Positions 46,240-58,700 of a stretch of DNA of 64,000 nt are shown here, piece after piece. Source of the DNA: Rhodamnia argentea (lineage: Eukaryota; Streptophyta; Magnoliopsida; Myrtales; Myrtaceae); NCBI RefSeq assembly GCF_020921035.1, contig NC_063152.1:28953903-29017902 (forward strand). The letters run 5' to 3'. The notes beneath the pieces are model-generated. The model did no database searches. It was not told the DNA's origin and saw only the letters and a list, made by a program, of their open reading frames with translations. Numbering within the stretch: the stretch's first letter is position 1; each line of letters begins with the position of its first letter. The translations under genes and the position numbers were made by a program.

Positions 46240-49200
46240 CTATGGGAACTGAAATGATCCCCCGATTTCAGAGTTGTTCGATGGAGGATCGATAGCCACC
46301 CAAAGGAGAGAGATGGTAATCGCTAGAAGACCCGACCAGACGTACACTATAGTCGGCGTTTTTCCTCGCCTTCCCATAAGTCCTTTCGCGAAAGGATATA
46401 AGTGGGTTAAGACCCAGACGCTGAAGAACACGCCGCCTATTAGTTCGCTCCACTTTGGGTTGGTGCTATAGATGGTTCGGGAAAAGGCCACGGCGATCGC
46501 AATCAGATTGGTGAATATGATTGTAATCGGCGGTATCATCAGAGCCGTCCATTTGAAGATGTAGAGGTCCGCATACTCGTCATCATCGTCGTCGCCAGAC
46601 GATTTTGACGTCAGGGTGAACGAAATCTCTATCCCTGCAATCACCTTCAGTAGCCCCTGCATCACAGCAGCAAGATGCGCGCTTGTGCCACCGATCAACC
46701 AGAATTGCTCGTTTCTCCACCATTCTTCCAGCGTGACACCGGACCATTTTATCTCAAGTATTGCAAGAAGGCAGAGGGTCACGGTGATTGCAAGCAGGTA
46801 AGTAAGGAAGGTCACATTGAGCGATTGCACAATGAACTTCCCAGAGAATAGAGAGAGCGCCGGGAGAAAGCAGTAGACGATGAGAAAGATGGAAGTGAAA
46901 GGGTAGATTCCCACATTGAGGTAAGCAATCCTCTGAAGGAACTTCATCCTGCCGCTGGCCATTATGGCATTGTTGCGAGAGAAGAATATCTCCACCGAGC
47001 CTGTTGCCCACCGCAGGACTTGATGGAGCCGATCGGTGAGATTGATGGGCGCGGTCCCACGAAAAGCATCTCTCTTGGTCACGCAGTATATAGATCTCCA
47101 TCCTCTATTGTGCATCCTATACCCTGTCACAACATCCTCTGTGACGGACCCGTAAATCCACCCTACTCGTTCGCCCCACTCGGTTTTATCTTCATACCAG
47201 CATGAGATGGCACTTATTGCCTCTGCAACTGTTGATGCATCAAGAAGCTGTCGAGGCATAGTAAGAGCACCAGGAGGCCGTCCATTTTTCACAGATGGAT
47301 GGTCGGCAAGGGGTCGGCCTTGGAACTCAGCTAAAGGTATGGAATCAATGAGCATATATGAATTTCCGAACTTCTTAGGAATCAGTGCAGTGGTCATTTC
47401 TTCATCTTCAGGGTCCCCCATTCGAAGAGAATGGTTCCCATTGGAAATTTCAGGGGCAGAAGCAACAGATGCGGCTTTCTTGCGATGGGCAAAGAAGTGG
47501 CTGCAACAATTACTGCGTTCTTTCATCCGAGGTGGGTCGAACCCATAAAGTGCAATCCTGCGAAATAGACATCCAGTACCTACATAGACTGGGCCTTGAA
47601 TGCCATCGAGAGCAAGCATGTTCACATCAAAGAAAACTGTATTGTGGTTGGCATAGCGATCGGATGGGTCAATGCCTTCAAACCTCTGAGGAAACTGAAC
47701 ATAGCTAAGTCTGTCCCCACTGCGATCCATCATGAAGCACATACCTTCTCTCAGTGCTTCAGAGTTGTAGATGTAGTGGTCACAGTCAAGGTTAAGGATG
47801 AAGGGGCCATTGGACATTATCGCCGAGGCTCGAACGAGAGCATTCATGGCCCCAGCCTTCTTGTTGTGGTCATAACCAGGTCGCTTTTCACGGGAAACAT
47901 ACACCAACAGTGGTAGACGTATGTCTACTTCAGTTAGATCCATAAACCTGGAATCAGCTTCTGTACCTTTAAGCGGTTCATCACTTGGAGGCTTCAACAT
48001 CACCTAAATCAATGTAATCCATCTGATGAGCACATGTAGTTGCGATTATAGGTCAAAAGGGCCACCAAAAAGGTGTGTGTTTAAGTAATCCAAGAGGTTT
48101 CTAGGAAACACTTTCATAGCACAAGAAAGTGAAGCGGGACTAGCAAAGAATCAACGAAAATTTCTATCACCGCAAAAGTCTCATCAAAACATCCAAAGCT
48201 AAAACGACTAAACTAGACACGAGCCACCTAGAAATTTTGAACTTTTAAACACATGTAACGAACAGCATAATGGTCAGAAAATGCATTAGATTTTTACCTG
48301 TATAATGCTAGCATGATCACCTCGGGAGTGTTCAGGCGCAGTAACTGTCCAAGTGCCAGGCCAATGGGTTCCATCAGCCATCCAAGTAGCTTTCGGGATC
48401 TTCACATTTTCCACCTCATCATCGATAACATTCTCTCTCTGTTTCTTCAAAGCCTTGATCTCCTCTCGAGCATTAAAAGCCTCCGAACGTCGCCGAATAG
48501 AGTCAGCAAGACCATTTACTCGAACTTTAAACTCGTCGTACTCTCGCTTAATCCTCCGGCGGTCTCTGACAAAGTCTGGCCGAACTTTGTTCTTGTATGG
48601 ATCTCTCTTCAGATTAAAATAGGAGTCGGGATTTCTTGGCTCTATGTCATGCTTCCGGCAAAATGGTACCCACAAGTTGGCAAAACTAGCAGCTTCGGCC
48701 ATGGCTTCAAATGTTAGTAGTGCTCCCCCATCATCAGAAACATAGCAGGAAAGCTTCTCGACCGGATAATCGGCTGCCAAAATGGATAGAATGGTATTTG
48801 CAGTCACAAGTGGAGGCTCTTTTTCTGGGTCTGCAGTAGAGACAAAGATATCTATGCCTGGAAGATCAGATTTCCCAGTGGGGTTGTTCTGATTAGGTGT
48901 TTCAAATTTCCTCTTTAGAACATCTAGGTCAGTAACGCGATTGATGGGAGAGAGCTTCGGAAGCTGGTCAAGTAGCCAAGAGAATGCGAACCAGATTTCA
49001 CAAACCACTGACATACCCCATAACCAGATCGCATCCTCATTGGAGTGTCTGACCCTCCATGCCAAGAATAATCCAAGAACGGCCATTCTTGCAAGGATCA
49101 GGAGCCTAAAAGAGTACGAAGGATTGAAAATGCGTTAGTTGGAAATTAACATGCTAAAGATAAGATCACGTGGCTGGTAAAGAAATAAAATCTCGGATGA

Positions 49201-50566
49201 AATATCCAACAAAGTTCACCAGGATCGATGTTATGCTACAACAACAACACTCTTAAGCCACCCTGATCAACACATGAATTCTCACAGAAGGAGATGCACA
49301 AATTCATGGTCAACGTGTCCATAGGCGTTAGAGGAATATCAGTTGTTATAAAGAACGACAGACGCATTATCTCAGTGACATTTCAACAGAACAGGATGCA
49401 TTTGATGTTGTTCAACATACACCTTTCATAAAACCATCAGGAATCATAACTATTTAACCAGACTAATCTCGCATTAAGATATCTGAAATGCACGCCATAA
49501 AGCAATTTCTGATAGTCCTGATCCTGCCTTCAAATTTTTTCTCAAGTCTTTCTCAAAGTCAAACTAGCTAAGCCTTGCAAAGACAAATATGCAATGGGGC
49601 ATTACACAAGACGAGTTGCCCTTCCGATTATGCTTGGATTAGGTAAACTAGGCACCACTTGGTGGACAACATTAGGCGGTTAGTTTCTCCTAGATTGTTA
49701 TATGCCTCAGCTGAAGTTCAAATGTTCATGAACAAGGATTTCGATGCAGAACTTGGGAGTAGGACTAGGATATGGTGCGCAAATAGAGAAATGAATCACC
49801 TGTATGGACTAAGAATGGCAGCTGATACCGATAACTTGCGAGTAAGCGGCCTCCATTGCTTGTCTTCAAGATCGGCGGGGTCGCCAAACCCGTTAGAATT
49901 TCCATCCCCATCATCCTTTGGCCACATAGCATTTCCATACCCATAACTCCCCTTGGTTTCAAATAGCCACTGGTTCTGATCAAACTCATTGGTGGAACTC
50001 CTGTTGAAGGAAGCAGACTTCATCATGGACAACCTCCTCTCCATCTTCGACAACGCCTGCGATCCATCCAGTTTCAACTCCTCTGCATTCTTCCCTTCAT
50101 AGGGCTCCTTACACCCCAGACAAATCCCATCACCGGTCCTCATCACCTCCTTGTAACAATCCCGGCAAATTCTGAAGCCGCATTCACAAGGGACCACATC
50201 ATTGCCTCTCTCGTCACTCATTACTCTACCGTCGCACCCGGGTAACGCGCATTCCGATCCGTTCACGCCGGTCATCTGCGGGTGGCTGGTTTCGGACTCG
50301 ATCACCTTCCCCTTCAAACTTGCGTGCGTAGCGAGGTTGTAACCGCCGGTGAACATCGAACTCGAGGTGTACTGATCCTCGACCCGCTCCTTGGAGGAGG
50401 GCAGTTTGGATAACTCCATGGGTTGGTTATCTGGCGTGGGGGGAATTTGGACCGTGTAGGTAGTAAAATCCGCACTGCTGTACCTTTCGCTGTCTAGGTC
50501 ATCCCTGTAGTGGCTAACTTGGGGAACTGAAGACGGTGTTCTTGGATAGCGTGAATCAGAAGCCAT
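46240..50566 (-). CDS. CSLD3: Cellulose synthase-like protein D (CSLD2/3-like)
   Basis: Three exons give 1112 aa: 50566-49800, 49105-48298 and 48003-46240, with GT/AG borders and matching phase. Eight cysteines at about 106-152 ([21 protein letters not shown]) form the RING-like zinc-binding region. Two membrane segments follow at ~257-305. The GT2 catalytic residues are the Asp of SDDGG (~380), LDCDHY (~598-600), TED (~815) and QVLRW (853-857). Six hydrophobic segments close the protein, which ends SFQFP. CSLD proteins make beta-1,4 glycan for tip-growing cells and cell plates. Blocks such as [13 protein letters not shown] and [10 protein letters not shown] place it with CSLD2/CSLD3 and not CSLD1/4 or CSLD5. 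The N-terminus is about 30-40 aa shorter than CSLD2; the frame is open upstream but has no better ATG. The exact orthologue is uncertain. Confidence 0.95.
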
Positions 50567-52737
50567 TGTGCCAATGAATTCTTCTGTTCTATCGTGGGTG
50601 CGATGGTCAGAGCAACCTGAAATTTTGTCAAGAAAATGGAAGGATGAAAATATTTGTTGATATAAATCCAGCAAGAAAGACTCGCAGATGATAAGCTTCA
50701 GATTTCTCTCTCTTTCAACTCTCTCTCCCTCTCTCTCTCTGTGGACTGAAAGCAGAGCATGCAGGACTCGATCAACGAAGAAGCAAATCACAGAGCGAGA
50801 GGCTTAAAGTCGTACCTAAAGACACCAACTCCTTTGATTAACCAAGGATCTCACGGCTTCAAACTCAACGCTTCAAGCGCGTGCCAGACATTTTCAAATC
50901 TCTCTCTCTCTCTCTCTAAAACCTTCCCGAGACGTCAGTGATCGGCAGTCACGCATCACCGTCACCAGACCAAGTCCAACCTCCAGCAAACAACTACTCT
51001 CCTATCGCACTGACGTCACTCAAACTCACCTAACATACATCAACGCCTCAGCCCGCTCAACAGTTGAAAAAACTGAAGCCCCCTGCTTCTAGCGAACTCA
51101 AACGAAACGCGAAGAAAAAACAGAGCGTACCACTTCATCTACAAAAAGAATGCAGCAGGCGTCGCCGAACAGGTCGTCTCTTGGACACACACACACACAC
51201 ACACACAGAGAATTCTGAGAAGCTCGACGATTTTGTCGCGAATGGCGAAGCTTAGCAGAGAGAACGGTTCGCGTAAGCGACTGTGGTGGGGAGACGATGA
51301 AAATAGAAAACCCAGAGGATCTGCGAGTTTATACTGACTTTTTGGGGGAGAAGACGGAGGGCGTGTGAAAAGCCGCAAATCAGGGACTTTATTGAGGTCA
51401 ATTTTGGGATTTTGCAGAAAAGAAAAGGGAAAAGAAACAAATCGGGGAGGCCGATACTGCTTACGCGGCAACGGCGTAAGGATCTGGTGCGGGCACCGCT
51501 ATGGTGCGGGCACTGCAACCGGCTGAGCATTTTTCATGAATCATACTTTTTTTTTTCCTTTTTTTTGGTAAGGTATACTTTTTTTTAATGACCAGGAGAA
51601 AGAAAAGAAAACATTCCAAACTTGCATTTCTCATATGACATTAGATAAAGATGGCCAAAGATTGCATGGGTTCGAAACTCGATGCGTGATTATTTAATTT
51701 TCGAGATTCACATAATCCGATTTTACGTAGAAATTCGATACAATCTCATATTCCGAAGCATCACGATATATTTATTGCAAGAGAGTATTGGGTAATAATA
51801 ACTTAGAGTATTCGCGTCACGAAACGTCGAATTAAAGAGGATTATTACCATGAAAATGACGATAAAAGGCGATGTTCTGCAATCTAATCGAATCTCGAAA
51901 GTATCCTGCCACTGCCAAATGGAAGAAGATGAGAAGTTGTTGAATTGGAAAGTCCACATCACAATTGGAGAATTCATCCTAAAACTGAATGAAGGAAGCC
52001 GGCTATGAATTTAATGCTCAATAAACGTACTTTCGAAGCGAGCATCTGAACCTTCTAAATTTGACTTTTCAATCGGACGGTGGATTTCGAGTTCATGTTC
52101 ACGTTCAACTGGAATTAATCAAATTTTACCTTTTCTCTTTTTTTTTTTAATTTCCTTTTTAGCCGCGTAGGATAGCCCACGAGGGAAAGAAAAAACTGGG
52201 GAACGTGAGCTGTTCATTACCAGACAATAAGACATGCCTTCTTGCATGATGGGCATTACCTTCCTCGTACGCCGAATCCTCCCGATTCGTGTACCGAGAA
52301 TGCCCTCGCTGCTACCGGGATATTACTAATGATGCCACCCGACTCGGTTTGCGGTTTGCCGCCCTTCTTGTATTTGGTCAATGATTGGGCTCAAACGGAA
52401 TTGTCGAGGTGCGGCTCTTTATGCCAGTTCTTTGGTCTTTATATTTTGTGCACTTGATTGATTCACCTGCTCCTCAGATCACAATTGGCAATTCTGGGAA
52501 TAAAGCTTCTCGAAATTGCCTAATCAATGTTGGGCTTTGACCCATTCATGTGATTTCGCGACCTGATCATACAATAGGCATAAAATCTTAGGCCGCATTT
52601 AGTCGTCGGGATATAAGGCAGAATATGATATGTTTTTATCCTATTCTGTGTTTAGCAGTTGCACAGGATATGATCAAATAAGGAAATATATCCAAGATAA
52701 AAAAAAATATCGGGAGAGGGGGTAGGATAAATCATGA
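50567..52737. other. CSLD leader/promoter and intergenic DNA
   Basis: CT/GA-rich tracts at 50700-50745 and 50900-50920 and a (CA)n tract at 51185-51207 lie in the first 650 bases, probably in the CSLD leader and promoter. An AG acceptor-like site just upstream of the CSLD ATG (near 50618) may end a leader intron. Beyond about 51550 nothing was recognised. Confidence 0.4.
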
Positions 52738-52746
52738 TAGTATTTT

Positions 52747-53568
52747 GGGTTAATACCATGGAAAACCCCAAACCGGTACACTTGTGACAAATTTACCCCA
52801 AATTATTTTTTTGACCACAAAAAACCCTAAACCGGTACACCCGTGACAAATTTACCCTAAACCGGTACACATGTGACAAATTTACCCTCCGTTAATTTTC
52901 ATTAAATTTAACTATCAAATTGTTGATTTAGTAACATGTGATAGTTGACGGGCATACCAATATGGGGTTTTAACCCTTTATTTGTTACTGGTTTATCAAT
53001 TTGAGATAGGCGATCTTCGGATCCGACAGGTACGGTCTCGTGGAAGGCAAAAGCATTAGAGACGAGGTCTTCGAGCCATCGCCTTTCTTTGTAAGATCGA
53101 AGACTTGCTTTCCGAATCATTGTTACCGGGTTATCCCCATGGTCTCCATGGTCGGGATCTTTGCCGCTGGTCGCCCCTAAGGCTTACCTATTTATGTCAA
53201 ATCGTGAATCTCCTTCCTTCAGCAGTCTCTTCTTGTACGATGACACCATCATAGCGCACGGATGGGTGGAGCACCAAGGGTTGTGTCCTCCCATACGGTA
53301 GCGGACCAAAAGCCAAAACAAAGTGACGATTTAACGGGGGGTCAATTTGTCACATGTGTACCGGTTTACGGTATTTCGTGGTCAAAATAATTAGTTTATG
53401 GTAAATTTGTCACAAATATACCAGTTTAGGGTTTTTGGTGGTAAAAAAAATAGTTTGGGGTAAATTTGTCACATATGTACCAGTTTGGGGTTTTTCGTGG
53501 TCAAAAAAATAGTTTGGGGTAAATTTGTCACGGGTATACCAGTTTAGGGTTTTTCATGGTATTAACCC
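52747..53568. mobile_element. Mutator-like (MULE) non-autonomous element, perfect 9-bp TSD
   Basis: The ends GGGTTAATACCATG and CATGGTATTAACCC are perfect inverted copies. TAGTATTTT flanks both sides (52738-52746 and 53569-53577), the 9-bp target duplication of Mutator. Each arm (about 150 and 230 bp) is a run of related units of the type ACCGGTACACNNGTGACAAA plus TTTACCC. The centre, about 52960-53320, is non-repetitive and not AT-rich. It holds a minus-strand frame of 70 codons (52908-53120) that includes YKERRWLEDLVSNAFAFH; I do not recognise it. It may be captured host sequence (Pack-MULE). No transposase. Confidence 0.92.
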
Positions 53569-53577
53569 TAGTATTTT

Positions 53578-54292
53578 TTAAAAGAGCAAATACGAGAAAA
53601 ATCGGATTTTTTCCATAACCATCGCCACTCCTTTGTGCTAGGCCACCTCTCCGCCATGCCGAGCCGCCTCTCCCCGGGGGGGTCCTTCTCCGGCGGCGGT
53701 GAATGTCAAGTGTGGCCGCCTCTCCGACCACAAAGCTAGGTATCTCCACGATTTTGTTATTTAGTCAATTATTTGACATGATATGAGATCGGGTCTCTTG
53801 TTCTTTAACCGTTTGAATATTTTCAACATTCGAAAGGGGTCTCAACATGTAATGAAGAACTCGAGATTGATCATCGACTTTCAAGTGAAGTCTCAACATT
53901 AGAAAGGGCTCGCTTGAACAACCTACATGAGTAGAGGCGGCATAATTAGATTATTCAGCGCTTGTTTACTCACTCGACAAGACAACGAGTCATGTCGCGC
54001 GCAAAATTTATTTTGGTTATTGATGGATAAAATGCTCTTTTTTTCAAGATAATGAGTTGGCTGTTGAATCAATCAACCGAATTTGTGCTTCGGGCATGGT
54101 AAACCTCGGTAGGTTTAGCGGACCGCTTCAGTCCATTAGATAGACCAAAGGCTCGAACTTGTCATCTTCGCCTTACAAGTTAATTCTTGAACCACTCGAT
54201 CAACCACCTAATTGGTTGGCTGGGAGATATAACTGATGTAAACGATATTCGCCTTAACTTGTATCAAACTAAAAATTAAAAAAAAAAAGAAG
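53578..54292. other. Intergenic
   Basis: A short GC-rich patch (53620-53735) follows the MULE. No gene or defined repeat was found. Confidence 0.3.
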
Positions 54293-54607
54293 GAAAATTG
54301 TCCCAAAAAAAATCCTAAACCTATTATATGGTAACCAATTCAGTCATAAATCTTTTAATTGTATCGGTCCGGTCATAAACCTTTTGACAATATACCAATT
54401 TAGTTCTAAACCTTCCAATTGTATCAATTCAGTCGTAAACCCATTATTTTGATAATTGGCTGGAAAGAATACATTGACAAATTATTAAAAGATTTAGGAC
54501 TAAATTAGAAAATCGTCAAAATATTTAGGACTAAACTAGCACAATTAAAAAGTTTAAGACTGAATTGGCCACCGTACAATAGGTTTAAGACTTTTCGGAT
54601 AATTTTC
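54293..54607. mobile_element. MITE with long inverted arms
   Basis: The left edge GAAAATTGTCCC...CCTAAACCTATTATATGG and the inverted right edge GAAAATTATCCG...CTTAAACCTATTGTACGG are alike for over 50 bp, and the arms continue with CAATTCAGTC. The flanks are A-rich so the target duplication cannot be judged. It is 315 bp long with no coding sequence. Confidence 0.75.
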
Positions 54608-55276
54608 AAAAAAAAAAAAAAAAGTAGCTCGTAATTGGCCGGTGAAGCAATTCCGGGAAGTACTTTATCAGAAGGAAAAAGTTCCGGCAATCATACTTGA
54701 TGGAATTCGTAAGCTAAATGTCCAAATCAATGGAAGGAGAGTCCACACATGCACGTCCGATCGCGACATGCACGACAGGGTCCACTCGATTCCTATTGGC
54801 GGGTGCTCCCAGAATCGCGATGACATCGTCTTCCATAGAATTGTTCGTGGATAAATCTGTGATTTTGACCAAGGATTCTCCCATTAGTTTTTTAGTTGCT
54901 GGTTGTAATTGAATAAATAAATAAATTAGCAACAAAGGAAAATACAAAGAGACAGACCAGACGAATGAAGACAACCCTACTTAGTTTGCATCAAAATCGT
55001 GGGTCTTACGTGAATTATCTGGACTTTATGGTAAGCTAGGTTAAACAAAAAAGGTCATTATCTTTGATGCTGTTATGCCACGATCTTCGCGGTTTCACGT
55101 AAGTACAAAGGAACGATATTATCGTTATCGAAACCCTTAGATTGGATTTTAGTAAGTTAGCCTATTAATACGCGCAATATTGATTGATCTAGCTTATTAT
55201 ATTACAAAGTTATGTTTAAAAAATTGAAAAAAAAAATTCGAAGGCCTGCGGAAGAAATGGTAGATATGTAGCTACG
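54608..55276. other. Intergenic
   Basis: No gene or repeat was recognised. Confidence 0.3.
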
Positions 55277-55705
55277 TGGAAAAACTGTCAAAAAAGTCAT
55301 AAATCTTTCGCAATTTTGCTAATTCAATCCTAATTTTTTTTTCCATTTTTTGTCATTTTAGTTCTATTGGCCGGAAATCACCGACGTGAACTACGTGGCA
55401 CAACGCTTGCATGGACAGGTGAGAGTCGTTAGTGGCCAAATCTGGTCACAAGCACAGCAAGGGTGGGCGAGGGTCACGACCCTTCACCCAAGGTTTGACG
55501 AGGGTCCCGGCCTCTAAACCCAAAGAAAAGGATAGAAAAAAGATAAAAAAAAATATTTAAAAATTAATCACATCAGCGCCAGCGGTGTCAAGTAGTTCAC
55601 GTCAACCAATTTTAACTAATAGGACTAAATCGGCAAAAAATGAAAAGATTTAGATCCGGATTGACAAAAATGCGAATAGTTTAGAACTTTTTTAACAAAT
55701 TTCCC
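55277..55705. mobile_element. Mutator-like MITE with 9-bp TSD (one mismatch)
   Basis: The left edge TGGAAAAACTGTCAAAAAAG and the inverted right edge GGGAAATTTGTTAAAAAAG match in most positions, and the arms stay similar for about 50 bp. Flanks GTAGCTACG (55268-55276) and GCAGCTACG (55706-55714) form a 9-bp target duplication with one difference. The centre (55430-55520) is GC-rich. Confidence 0.7.
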
Positions 55706-55714
55706 GCAGCTACG

Positions 55715-58700
55715 CTTATTGTCTATGAAGGAGAGGTTAAAATTAATGCTGTTAAGTGTAAAAAATCTGCTGGTGAAAAAATTATTAGTGACTTTTCGTT
55801 GGAGAAAACATGTCGGCAATTTACCCACATTTTTTTAATTAAATTACCTACTTTTTGCTAGTTTGCAAATTCACATTCTTGTATTAACTTACCCACTTTC
55901 ATTTGCATAACTTACCAACGCGTCGAATTTATCTGACTTTTTTTATGAGATTGCCAACCCAAATGGAGGGATTTGTCAACTTTTGTCAGATTAAATTACC
56001 CATTAGTTTAGAGTTACCAACTCTTGTTTGAACGACTCACCGGTGTTTGTTTCTTCCTTATATTCGTCTATCAACTTTTCCATTGAGGTGTCAATTTTTG
56101 TTTTCCTCATTAACAGCCCCCTATATTTACCAACTCTATTTACAGAACCAGCTTAAATTTAACGCAGCTCACTTATTATTCTCTTATCAAGTTAATAATA
56201 TCTAGTATTGGGTTACTACCTCTCGTTTGAACATCATATCAACCCCGTTTTCCGGGAACGAAACAATAGAATCGCGTAGGTAAATATGCAAAGAATCAAG
56301 CATCGAGCATCAAGAGATTTTAAGGAATTCATTTTCCTAATTATCATGCATATTTTCTTTGACCGTTGGTAGTTCTCCTTTTACCAATGATTTTCAGCAA
56401 ACCAAACCTATGAAAGTCTAATTTGATGGTTTAGGGAAAGTGATTTCCTTCTTGTCATAAGGGGAAGTCGTTTTTCCTCAATCTAAACTTGTTATTTTCG
56501 GTCCATGAAAAACGTTTATCGTAGGTCAATTAGTTTTCCGTCGTCCAAAGACTGAAACATCAGAAAAAAAAAATTTGCCGGAAGGAATTTTCCGTCAAAA
56601 AGCGGATCTAGAGAATGGCTTGCAAAAACCAGAAAACCAATTTGATTTCCCTTCGAATGAAGCCTTCCATGGTGCGGAGAAAGTTGATAGAGCCGCACAA
56701 AGATGTTTGCTAAGAACCCACTTGCATTTTGATTTTCAGCCCGTGTGGAAGCTTGGTCAGAAATGTGTCTGTTTTTGACAAGGTTGACGCCTAACTCAGC
56801 CAAATTGGAACACTCTTTCAACGTGGAAAGAGCCCCTTTTGGCCTTCCTTTTGGAGTTGGATGAGGTTAGCAATTAAATTTGCATTAATTAGGGGATAAA
56901 TTATCCATTTTTAGGTCTTTAGTTACCGTATTTTTCATATAAGATTAAAGTGAAGAGTTGATTTTCTTTGGTGGGAGTACCATTTTGCATCAAATAACCA
57001 AAAAGATTGCATCACGCTATAAAATTTGAGAAGCATAGCCTAGAGAGAAAAGTTGAATGTCCCTCTCGTCGAGTTCGATATATACGCTGCAACCATACAT
57101 TACCACCACGACTTCTGGTACCAGTTTCCGTGCAAATTCCCCGTTTGATACTTGCAATGGTCACGAACCATTTAATCCATTCGTAATATTTTTAAATGTC
57201 ATGTAATATAAGCATCGCGTGAACGAGAAATAAGATGGAATTCCCCATGTCGCTAGCATTTTCTCGTAATATGTGTCAATGCTCTAGGCACACAAGTTCC
57301 TACAACAGTCGGTGCCGAAAGTTCTTGGTCTTACGCGAACAGCAAAATGCTCTCTTTCTGCAGGCACATCGGGACCAAAGTAAGAGAGGATTGGCCGCCT
57401 TTTGCGCACCGGATTTGACCACGAACCATCTTTAAACCAAACTTTAATCAATTAGGCGAGATTAATTTTGCCTCGGCGTTAATTATTAGCCTCGTATTCT
57501 TTTCATGAAGCCATCATTAGGTCACTGAGCCGAACGACTGCTAATTATGGGTTAACGAGAAAGAACAGGATCATTAGCATATTTTTATATATACTTTGGT
57601 GCTTTTTTTCAAAAAGTCAACGTGCTAATCTCCGTGGCTGCAATGATGTTTCCCTAATGCGCCTAGACAGGCCCGTTGGTTTGCAAATTGATAGTAAACA
57701 TAAGCAAAAGGTACTCTTTTTTTCTTATTTTTCCATCTGAATTTGAAATATCATTCAAAATTCGCATAATTATAAAAGTTCATATTCGAGATTTGCATCG
57801 TGTCAAGAAATGTGTGCTTCCCATTAAAAGCTTATCCGGATATAAATCCCGGCAATTCCATCTATTTTATCATTTATAGACTTATAAGAAAAGAAATGCT
57901 CGGCATTTATATTAAAGGAATTGATTATATAACATTATTTTGGATGAGTGACTATTATGCTAACAGTCTGTTTGGGCCCCAAAAGATAAATAATAATTGA
58001 TTAAAATTTACTGTGGGGTCCACGTTATTCTTATAAAAAATTAGACAGGCCAGGAAATCTTTTTTTTTTTTTTTTTTGGAGAGAGAGATATGAAGGTGGA
58101 GACAAGCATTTGATGATTATTATTATTAGTAGTAGTCGGCATAAAGCTGTCCGTTGTAAGCTTGCGTTTATTGACTGTTTCTTCGCCAACTTTGAGCACG
58201 TGCATCTCCGAAGCTTCTCACATGAAGATTTCATGCCTCCATCCAAGAGAGACGGTGTTTCTGTCGGCCAAGTCAATTAGAATTTGTCCATTCTAATGAA
58301 AAAATATTGACCTTGTCCGGAATTATAAGGATGTTTTTGTCAGAATATTAAAAAAAAGAATTACGCAAATTGCAAACCATCGCATTTCCACGGCATGCAA
58401 CTATCAGACTTCAATTGCAGCTCACTCGTACCGGCATGGCTTTGAAAACGCGTGGTGCTAGTTTAAGATTGCGCAAGACTTTTAACTACCGACGCAATGG
58501 CCCATGTTTAACTTACATGGTGTCGGGACGTAGTCGTAACCCGAATCCCCATATCAACTCCGATATTTCTAAAGGCAAGTAGCCCGGCTTGTAGCCAACA
58601 CGATATTGTTCGCTTTGGTCATAGCTCATTCGTGCCCATATGGCTTCTAGGGTCGAACTAGGAACTAGAAAACCGAATCAGTTCCTTGGTTTGGTTCCAA

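Noticed and set aside
47207..47548. Plus-strand open frames within the CSLD locus
   Set aside because: They are antisense to the long third exon of CSLD and show no family features.
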